DNA of 5,189 nucleotides from Bacteroidales bacterium (GTDB lineage Bacteria; Bacteroidota; Bacteroidia; Bacteroidales; UBA7960): NCBI GenBank assembly GCA_007122505.1, contig SKTQ01000151.1, forward strand, positions 1 through 5,189. The letters are read 5' to 3'. Shown here piece by piece: positions 1 to 5,189 of the stretch. Below the pieces are notes generated by a model that saw only the letters and a list, made by a program, of their open reading frames with translations, was not told the origin of the DNA and did not search any database. How positions within the stretch are numbered: position 1 is the stretch's first letter; every line of letters begins with the position of its first letter. Position numbers and translations under genes: made by a program.

Positions 1-1376
1 ACAAAATCGGTAGCCCATTTGGTGACATCATAACGTTTCAAACGTTTCTGCATGATTCGGTTGCCCCGTATCTGGTCTTTCACCGGTATGCTAAGTGCTT
101 CCGCAATGGCATCAGCAATCTCATCAATATTGTTGGGATTGATCACCAGTGATTCGCTCATCTCTTTTGCCGCACCGGCAAATTCACTGATGATCAGAAC
201 ACCTTTGTGGTCGGTCAGCGAAGCAACATATTCTTTGGCAACCAGGTTCATACCATCGCGCAGAGGGGTCAGCAAGGCCACGTGACTCATCCTGTACTGT
301 GCAATCAACTCTTTGTGCGGCAAAGAGGTGTACTGGTAAATCACCGGCATCCACGACATATTGCCAAAATTACCGTTAATCTGCCCTACAAGCTCGTCAA
401 GCTGGCTTTTAATCTTTCTGTAAGAACCCACACCCGTGCGCGAAGGCACAACGATCATGTGCATACATACCTTGCCATGCCATTCAGGGTGTTTCTCCAA
501 GAACAATTCAAAACCTTTTAAGCGGTTTACAATACCTTTTGAATAATCTAAGCGATCCACCGAAAGTACCATTTTCGGTTTGCCCCTGGCCGGTTTTTCC
601 GATGGATGCGGTGACACATCCATTGTATGAAATTTATTGAAATCAATACCCATAGGAAATGTATTGACCTCTACCGTATGATCGGGCATGGAAATTTTGC
701 CCATATGGTTTTCCATGCCAACGATTCGCAAAACGGATTTCAGGAAATGTACCGTGTAATCATGGGTATGAAAACCGACAAGGTCTGCCCCCAACAAGCC
801 CTCCAGAATTTGCAAACGGCTTTCTTTATGCAGCATGCGGAACATTTCGTAGGATGGGAAAGGAATATGAAGGAAGAATCCGATGGGATTTGAAACCTTT
901 TCGCGCAACATGGCGGGCAAAAGCATCAGATGATAGTCGTGAACCCAAATGATATCGTCTTTTTGAATCTCTTTGAGCAGTTCATCCCTGAAAATCTCGT
1001 TCATCCGCTTGTAATCGTGCCAGTATTCAAGATCAAAGCGAGCATAGTTGGGGAAATAATGGAAAAGCGGCCAGATGGTTCTGTTACAAAAACCGAGATA
1101 GACATTGTCCATCAGCTTTTTTGAAAGAAAGACCGGAGATGCCTTATAAGATTGCTGCACCTGCCGGCGTACCTCATCTTCCTCATTTTTTTCAATATTG
1201 GTACCAGGCCATCCCATCCAAATATAATCCCTTATCTCGGATGTATCTTTACCCAGGGCGTTCAGATAATCACTCAAGCCTGAAACAAGACCACCGGCAC
1301 TCTTGGCCATGGTGTATTTGCCGTTCTCCTTGCTCAAGGCAACAGGCAATCGGTTGGAAACAATAAGTAGTCTCAT
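1..1376 (-). CDS. otsA: Trehalose-6-phosphate synthase OtsA (GT20), 3' end cut off by the window
   Basis: OtsA joins UDP-glucose and glucose 6-phosphate to give trehalose 6-phosphate and UDP in the cytoplasm. The 458 visible residues form one uninterrupted frame from the ATG at 1376 to the window edge. The GT20 signatures appear in order: an N-terminal LIVSNRLP (residues 4-11), the SAGGL loop (26-30) that contacts donor and acceptor, WMGWPG (53-58), IWPLFHY (101-107), WVHDYHLMLLP (144-154), GFFLHIPFPS (166-175), LVGFHTHDY (199-207), DRLDYSKGI (274-282) with the Arg and Lys that bind the UDP phosphates, PSRTGVGSY (311-319), and RDGMNLVAKE (373-382), the C-terminal nucleotide-sugar motif. All substrate-binding residues known from E. 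coli OtsA seem present. E. coli OtsA has 474 residues, so this either ends shortly beyond the edge or continues into a fused phosphatase domain, as in some Bacteroidota proteins. No Shine-Dalgarno motif precedes the ATG. It is the last visible gene of a probable three-gene operon, 104 bp after the GH65 gene. Confidence 0.96.
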   Translation of the reverse strand, partial: MRLLIVSNRLPVALSKENGKYTMAKSAGGLVSGLSDYLNALGKDTSEIRDYIWMGWPGTNIEKNEEDEVRRQVQQSYKASPVFLSKKLMDNVYLGFCNRTIWPLFHYFPNYARFDLEYWHDYKRMNEIFRDELLKEIQKDDIIWVHDYHLMLLPAMLREKVSNPIGFFLHIPFPSYEMFRMLHKESRLQILEGLLGADLVGFHTHDYTVHFLKSVLRIVGMENHMGKISMPDHTVEVNTFPMGIDFNKFHTMDVSPHPSEKPARGKPKMVLSVDRLDYSKGIVNRLKGFELFLEKHPEWHGKVCMHMIVVPSRTGVGSYRKIKSQLDELVGQINGNFGNMSWMPVIYQYTSLPHKELIAQYRMSHVALLTPLRDGMNLVAKEYVASLTDHKGVLIISEFAGAAKEMSESLVINPNNIDEIADAIAEALSIPVKDQIRGNRIMQKRLKRYDVTKWATDF

Positions 1377-1480
1377 GGTAATATGATTTAATGAATTTTT
1401 TTGATGATCATTTTGATGAATAAGGCTTTGGTTATTCTTTTACGGGTGAATGCCTCATAAGATATACATATTTTTTGAAA
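1377..1480. other. AT-rich gap between the GH65 gene and otsA
   Basis: This 104-bp spacer separates two genes of the same direction. It holds no convincing promoter, ribosome-binding site or intrinsic terminator. Two small patterns are visible: a 6-bp inverted repeat, GAATAA at 1418-1423 and TTATTC at 1432-1437, with an 8-base loop, and the 9-mer TTTTGATGA repeated at 1399-1407 and 1411-1419. The hairpin is short, AT-rich and not followed by a T-run on the minus strand, so I do not call it a terminator. The spacing is compatible with cotranscription, but a promoter for otsA cannot be excluded. Confidence 0.5.
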
Positions 1481-3883
1481 TTACGAAGTTTTTGTTTTAA
1501 AGGTTTTGCGGTCATCGGTTTCAAAGTAATACTTTCTTCCCCTGATACCGATATGTACGGGTTCGGCCCAACCCCGGCAAAAGTCCACCTGCATTTCATC
1601 ATGGTTGATGTCCAGTTTGATCCAGTGGCTGCGATAGCGCACATAGAAAGAGAGCAGGTTTATGTCGTCGGGCAATTGGGGGTTTAGCCAAAGCACATCA
1701 TCCCGGATCTCCAAACCGGAATAGCACCGCTGTAAAATGTCCAGCGTGCCCGCCATGGCACCCAGGTGTATACCCTCGTGGGTAGTGCCACCCTGTATGT
1801 CTTTGAAATCGCTCATGAGTGCCGTCTTAAAGCTCTTCCATGAGCGATCGCGATGACCCCTGGCATATACCCATGAGTGAATCACCTGGCTCAGGGTGGA
1901 CCCATGGGAGGTTCTTTCATAATAATAATCAATATTTTTTGGAATGATCTCCGGTTCGAACGCATAGCCAAGCTTTTCAAACAATGCATGCAATTCTTCA
2001 TAGGAAAAGAGATAGAAAAGCATCAATACATCGGCCTGTTTGCTGGCTTTGTAATGGTTGGGAGAATCATTTTCGCTCTCAAGGATACGGTCCAGACGCA
2101 TGGCATCACCATATTTTCCACGATAATGCTCCCAGTCGAGTTCTTCCAGCTCTTCGTAGCCTTCAAACTGTGAGATGATATCCCCGTCGTGGAAAGGCAC
2201 GTACATTTTCTGAATGATTTCTGTCCATCTTTCTTTGTCTTTTTCTGTGATGGAAAGTTTCTCAGCCAGTTCGTCGCAAGTGGTTTTGTCCAGGATGTTG
2301 CAAATCTTCAGGGCGCGCTGGATCACCCAAACGGCCATCACATTGGTATAGGCGTTATTGTTCAGGCCTGGTTTGTCGATTCCCGGATAATGGGTGTGAT
2401 ACTCATCGGGGCCCATCACACCATGGATCTCGTAGCGGTTCCTTTTGGGGTTAAAACGGGCCATATCCGACCAAAACAGGGCGGTGGCAAAAATGATCTC
2501 GGCACCATATGCATTGAGAAAATCGGCGTCTCCGGTACTTTGATAATAGTGCCACACGTTGAAAGGTACGGCAACGTTGATGTGGTATTGCAAATGCGAC
2601 ACATCGGGAAGCCAGCGTCCTGATTTAGGGTTCAGGTGGATCTTTTGCGTTTCCTCCCGGCCATTGCTTCCGCTCTGCCATGGAAAAAGGGCGCCCCTCT
2701 TCCCTATCTCACGGGCCGCCTCATAAGCCTCCGAAAGTCGCCGGTACCTGTACATGAGCAGTGATCGCGAAAGCTGTGGATAATGAAGGTCAATGAATGG
2801 CTGAATGTACAGCTCATCCCAGAAAATGTGGCCACGGTAGCCTTCGCCGTGCCAACCACGCGCAGGGATGCCAATGTCATAATCTATGCTGTTTTTGGAA
2901 ACGGTCTGGTAAAGATGGAAAATATGCAGGCGCACCACCATCTGGTCTTCACTGTTGGATTCCACGATCATGTCGTTGTAGCTCCAAATGCGCTTCCAGG
3001 CCAATTTCTGACACCGGGCCAGTTCTGCGAATGTGGTCAGCCTTCCAAGCCTGGTTTTTGCCTCTGTAAAGGGATCACTTATAGCCACATCGCGACTGGT
3101 ATGGACGGCTGCCAGCTTCTCTATCCGGATGGGCTCCAGCTTCCTGCATGTAATGCTGAAATCACCGGCAATGGCATTTTTCAGGTGTACGGTTTTATGC
3201 GATATTTGCAGATCCTCCTGATGCAAAAAAAAGCGGGTTCTTATCGCCTGGGTCATCCGGATATCCGACTGCTTCGTCCGGCTGGTTAAGAAAATGCTGT
3301 TGTCGTCGATGCTCCCTTTGCCGGTAACCTCCAAATGATCCTGGTTCAAATCACTGTAGCGCGCCACATTGTTGTTGATGATGTTGCCGTCGATCCCTGA
3401 CCGGATGGTAATTTTACCCGACCAGTTTTCCGGAATAAAAGTCCACTCTAAACCGGCAACATGATAGTCGTCCATACTGACCAGCCGGCGGCTGATAATG
3501 GTGGTTATATGGCCTTCGTCATCCTCAAAACGCATCTTCCTTTCCAATATCCCTTCCTCCATGTTCAGCGTAGTGATAAAACCAAGCACCTTCACATCCT
3601 TCATCTGAAACCAGGCTTTGTTACCGATGCGAAAGTTCAGCATCAGCCAGTTGGGCCAGTTTACCAGGTCTTCATTTTCAATTTCTTTTCCTTTGATGGT
3701 GGATTTCATCCGGTTGAATCCGCAAGCCAGGTAGGTGCCCGGATAATTGCGGGCATTGTCCTTTTCCATTTCCAGTGCACCGCGGGTCACAAAGTAACCG
3801 TTACCCAGGGCGCACAATGCCTCCTGCACCGGATGGTCATCAGGATCCCATTTGTCGTACTCTACAAACCAGTTTTCCTTCAT
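1481..3883 (-). CDS. Glycoside hydrolase family 65 protein, probable disaccharide (trehalose-type) phosphorylase
   Basis: GH65 enzymes mostly split alpha-glucobioses (trehalose, maltose, kojibiose, nigerose) with phosphate, giving beta-glucose 1-phosphate and glucose. Numbered from the ATG at 3883, this 800-residue protein has the usual order: an N-terminal beta-sandwich (about 1-270), a linker helix, an (alpha/alpha)6 barrel (about 315-720) and a small C-terminal beta domain. Barrel motifs are GYRGHIFWDELY (348-359), FPWQSGSNGREE (400-411), GVMGPDEYH (488-496) with Glu494 as predicted general acid, NNNAYTN (508-514), KQADVLML (615-622), and SHGSTLS (659-665), whose His, Ser and Thr form the phosphate site in GH65 phosphorylases; GGTTHEGIHLGAMAGT (698-713) closes the barrel. 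The retained phosphate motif favours phosphorolysis over hydrolysis. An in-frame TTG at 3901 directly follows a stop and would add six residues; I prefer the ATG because the remaining N-terminus starts right at the conserved NWFVEYDKWD region. No Shine-Dalgarno motif is seen. Its place between otsB and otsA points to trehalose or a related glucobiose, but maltose, kojibiose or nigerose remain possible. Confidence 0.94.
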   Translation of the reverse strand: MKENWFVEYDKWDPDDHPVQEALCALGNGYFVTRGALEMEKDNARNYPGTYLACGFNRMKSTIKGKEIENEDLVNWPNWLMLNFRIGNKAWFQMKDVKVLGFITTLNMEEGILERKMRFEDDEGHITTIISRRLVSMDDYHVAGLEWTFIPENWSGKITIRSGIDGNIINNNVARYSDLNQDHLEVTGKGSIDDNSIFLTSRTKQSDIRMTQAIRTRFFLHQEDLQISHKTVHLKNAIAGDFSITCRKLEPIRIEKLAAVHTSRDVAISDPFTEAKTRLGRLTTFAELARCQKLAWKRIWSYNDMIVESNSEDQMVVRLHIFHLYQTVSKNSIDYDIGIPARGWHGEGYRGHIFWDELYIQPFIDLHYPQLSRSLLMYRYRRLSEAYEAAREIGKRGALFPWQSGSNGREETQKIHLNPKSGRWLPDVSHLQYHINVAVPFNVWHYYQSTGDADFLNAYGAEIIFATALFWSDMARFNPKRNRYEIHGVMGPDEYHTHYPGIDKPGLNNNAYTNVMAVWVIQRALKICNILDKTTCDELAEKLSITEKDKERWTEIIQKMYVPFHDGDIISQFEGYEELEELDWEHYRGKYGDAMRLDRILESENDSPNHYKASKQADVLMLFYLFSYEELHALFEKLGYAFEPEIIPKNIDYYYERTSHGSTLSQVIHSWVYARGHRDRSWKSFKTALMSDFKDIQGGTTHEGIHLGAMAGTLDILQRCYSGLEIRDDVLWLNPQLPDDINLLSFYVRYRSHWIKLDINHDEMQVDFCRGWAEPVHIGIRGRKYYFETDDRKTFKTKTS

Positions 3884-3938
3884 CTGTTTATAATTTTGCA
3901 ACTATTTGTTGTATAGCTTTTGTGGTTGTTTTTAATTT

Positions 3939-4042
3939 GAACGCGGATTTTCGCGGATGCAAGCAACGCGGATACTCGCGGATAAAAACCAAAATCCGCG
4001 GTTATCTGCGTTCGCCGCAGGCGATCTGTTTCATCCGCGTTC
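3939..4042. repeat. 104-bp intergenic palindrome built of CGCGGAT decamers
   Basis: The left arm (3939-3983) contains four 10-bp units, each three variable bases plus CGCGGAT, starting at 3939, 3949, 3964 and 3974, with a 5-bp insertion (GCAAG, 3959-3963) in the middle. The right arm (3994-4042) carries the units in inverse orientation, partly degraded: ATCCGCG at 3994, ATCTGCG at 4004, ATCTGTT at 4024 and ATCCGCG at 4033. The outer ends, GAACGCGGAT (3939-3948) and ATCCGCGTTC (4033-4042), are perfect inverted repeats. The inner arms 3965-3983 and 3994-4012 pair at 16 of 19 positions around a 10-base A-rich loop (3984-3993). It lies between two genes of the same direction, so as RNA it would form a strong hairpin between the otsB-fusion and GH65 reading frames. 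No U-run follows on the minus strand, so it is not a classical terminator. It resembles dispersed REP- or MITE-like palindromes; copy number cannot be seen here. Confidence 0.85.
4012..4024. repeat. Small perfect hairpin inside the right arm of the palindrome
   Basis: TCGCC (4012-4016) and GGCGA (4020-4024) form a perfect 5-bp GC-rich stem with the 3-base loop GCA. It occupies the place where the left arm has only the unrelated GCAAG, so it would bulge out as a side hairpin if the whole element folded. Confidence 0.6.
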
Positions 4043-4091
4043 TTTATCATGCCAACAAATATTTTGATGTTTATAACCTGATTGTTTACTT

Positions 4092-5189
4092 CTATTCACT
4101 GTACAAATGGATTATTTTTTCAAAAAACCTCCGCACCTGGAATACATTTTTCAGACTGTAAGCGGCGGCTGTTTCCTGACCGCGGTTTTCAACCAGGATG
4201 CCGATACCAATATCGTTGATGGCATTGAACGCGTCTTCATCTGTAACATCATCACCAATAAAAACAGGTAGAATATCCGGTTTTTTATCCAGACCCAAAG
4301 CCTCCATAATCCACAAAACAGCTTTACCCTTGTGCCAGTCGATGTCGGGCTTGATCTCCACCACCATTTTGCCTTCTCCCGTTTTCAGGCCGTCGTATTT
4401 CTCCAGTATCCAGTCGACCGCCTCCAGTACTTCCGGCACATCATCCTCTGCGGCATTCCGGTAATGCACTGCAATAGCGTATCGCTTACGGTCAATCTGT
4501 GCCCCTTCGGCCTTGCCTTCCAGCATTTTCTCCAGGTCTTCCTCTACTGTATCCAGTTTTTTGATGATCTCTTCCGATTGTTCGTGTTCCATAAACAGGC
4601 CATCAGGACCGGATGTGATGTAACCATGACTACCGGAATAGATCAGGTGATCCAAACGGATAAAATCCATAACATCTTCCTTGTCACGGCCCGTAACGAC
4701 AGCTACCGTAAAATGGTGAGCCAGCTTCGAGAGGGTTTCCCGCATCTCAGCGGAAATAACCGCATCTTCCGGACGCTGCACGATAGGTGTGAGGGTACCG
4801 TCGTAATCCAGGAAAAAAACAGGCTTTTTGTGTGAAAGGAGGTCAAAAATGCGGGCATCTTCCGAAAAAACCATGGGCTTGGTAAACCGGAAATAACCGG
4901 CAATTTCTTCACTGCCGAAAAGATCGAAAGCATCAAAGTTTTCAATGCACATATCCGCACCATGTTTCAGCAACTCATCCTCGTTGTTGAAGCGGGCAAC
5001 GCCTACCACCAGGCCAAAATACCCTTCCTGTCCGGCTTTCACACCCGAGATGGCATCCTCGAAAACAATGCTCCGCTCAGGCCTGGCACCCAGTTCAGAA
5101 GCAGCCTCCAGGAAAATGTCCGGATCGGGCTTCCCCTTCAACCCGCGCTCCTCCGACACCATTCCATCCACACGCACATCAAAAAGATG
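4092..5189 (-). CDS. otsB: HAD (beta-phosphoglucomutase-like)-OtsB fusion, trehalose-6-phosphate phosphatase, 5' end cut off
   Basis: The frame is open to the right edge; 365 residues and a TAG stop are visible. Numbered from the first codon in the window, residues 1 to about 95 are the C-terminal half of a HAD subfamily I domain of beta-phosphoglucomutase type: LFDVRVDG (2-9), KGKPDPD (18-24) and FEDAISG (43-49), whose Lys20, Glu44 and Asp45 match the catalytic Lys and metal ligands of beta-phosphoglucomutase. Residues from about 120 are a complete OtsB domain, which converts trehalose 6-phosphate to trehalose: motif I DYDGTLTPI (128-136) with nucleophile Asp128 and acid/base Asp130, motif II VVTGRD (164-169), SGSHGY (185-190) of the cap region, Lys287 in WHKGKA, and motif IV IGDDVTDEDAF (311-321) for Mg binding. 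All OtsB catalytic residues are present. A GTG at 5177 lies inside the HAD domain and is not the real start. The same HAD-OtsB order forms the N-terminal two thirds of mycobacterial OtsB1 (Rv2006), whose third part is a GH65 domain like the next gene here. Whether the HAD domain is active depends on its DxD motif outside the window. Confidence 0.93.
   Translation of the reverse strand, partial: HLFDVRVDGMVSEERGLKGKPDPDIFLEAASELGARPERSIVFEDAISGVKAGQEGYFGLVVGVARFNNEDELLKHGADMCIENFDAFDLFGSEEIAGYFRFTKPMVFSEDARIFDLLSHKKPVFFLDYDGTLTPIVQRPEDAVISAEMRETLSKLAHHFTVAVVTGRDKEDVMDFIRLDHLIYSGSHGYITSGPDGLFMEHEQSEEIIKKLDTVEEDLEKMLEGKAEGAQIDRKRYAIAVHYRNAAEDDVPEVLEAVDWILEKYDGLKTGEGKMVVEIKPDIDWHKGKAVLWIMEALGLDKKPDILPVFIGDDVTDEDAFNAINDIGIGILVENRGQETAAAYSLKNVFQVRRFFEKIIHLYSE

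Noticed and set aside
207..1366. A series of plus-strand open frames (207-521, 627-893, 930-1124, 1121-1366) opposite otsA
   Set aside because: They lie antisense to an uninterrupted GT20 frame with all family motifs, overlap each other arbitrarily, and show no recognisable domain.
1418..1437. Inverted repeat GAATAA/TTATTC as a terminator or operator before otsA
   Set aside because: The 6-bp AT-rich stem is weak and likely by chance in AT-rich DNA; no T-run follows it on the minus strand.
1432..1644. Minus-strand 70-codon frame overlapping the GH65 3' end and reaching into the gap before otsA
   Set aside because: It is out of frame with GH65, whose own frame ends normally at 1481, and shows no similarity to any family.
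1877..3916. Plus-strand open frames opposite the GH65 gene (for example 2189-2623, 2783-3289, 3461-3916)
   Set aside because: They are antisense to a well-conserved GH65 frame; their compositions look like reverse-complement shadows and none has a domain or a start with a ribosome-binding site.
3939..4042. The palindrome as a CRISPR array or an intrinsic terminator
   Set aside because: The units are 10 bp and adjacent, without unique spacers, so it is not CRISPR; no T-run follows the stem on the transcribed minus strand, so it is not a classical terminator.
4091..4094. A frameshift that had split an ancestral HAD-OtsB-GH65 fusion
   Set aside because: The OtsB domain ends at a natural C-terminus and 208 bp of non-coding, repeat-bearing DNA separates it from a GH65 gene with its own ATG, so the genes are truly separate.
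3775..4161. Plus-strand open frame of 128 codons across the gap and the palindrome
   Set aside because: It runs through the start of GH65, the palindromic repeat and the end of the otsB fusion, so it is an accident of the repeat sequence having no stop in this frame.

Overview
The window holds three genes, all on the minus strand and so transcribed from high to low coordinates: a HAD/beta-phosphoglucomutase-like domain fused to trehalose-6-phosphate phosphatase (OtsB), open at the right edge; a glycoside hydrolase family 65 (GH65) enzyme, complete; and trehalose-6-phosphate synthase (OtsA, GT20), open at the left edge. I see no RNA genes, mobile-element genes, CRISPR array or plus-strand genes.

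Layout: 5189-4092, the C-terminal part of the HAD domain plus a full OtsB domain. 4091-3884, a 208-bp gap with a striking 104-bp palindrome made of repeated decamers ending in CGCGGAT (3939-4042). 3883-1481, the GH65 enzyme (800 aa from the ATG). 1480-1377, a 104-bp AT-rich gap. 1376-1, the first 458 residues of OtsA.

How the genes may work together: OtsA makes trehalose 6-phosphate from UDP-glucose and glucose 6-phosphate, and OtsB dephosphorylates it to trehalose. A GH65 phosphorylase acting on trehalose or another alpha-glucobiose would release glucose and beta-glucose 1-phosphate, which a beta-phosphoglucomutase would turn into glucose 6-phosphate, the OtsA substrate. The locus thus seems to encode both arms of a trehalose cycle, with one enzyme from each arm joined in a single protein. 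The domain order HAD-OtsB then GH65 matches the single-chain mycobacterial protein OtsB1 (Rv2006), here split into two genes. The GH65 substrate is not settled by the sequence.

Organism: most likely a member of the Bacteroidota or a relative. Neither visible gene start has a Shine-Dalgarno motif, the leaders are AT-rich, and the base composition is moderate. This is inference; no marker gene is present. The pathway components are known families. The least explained element is the intergenic palindromic repeat.
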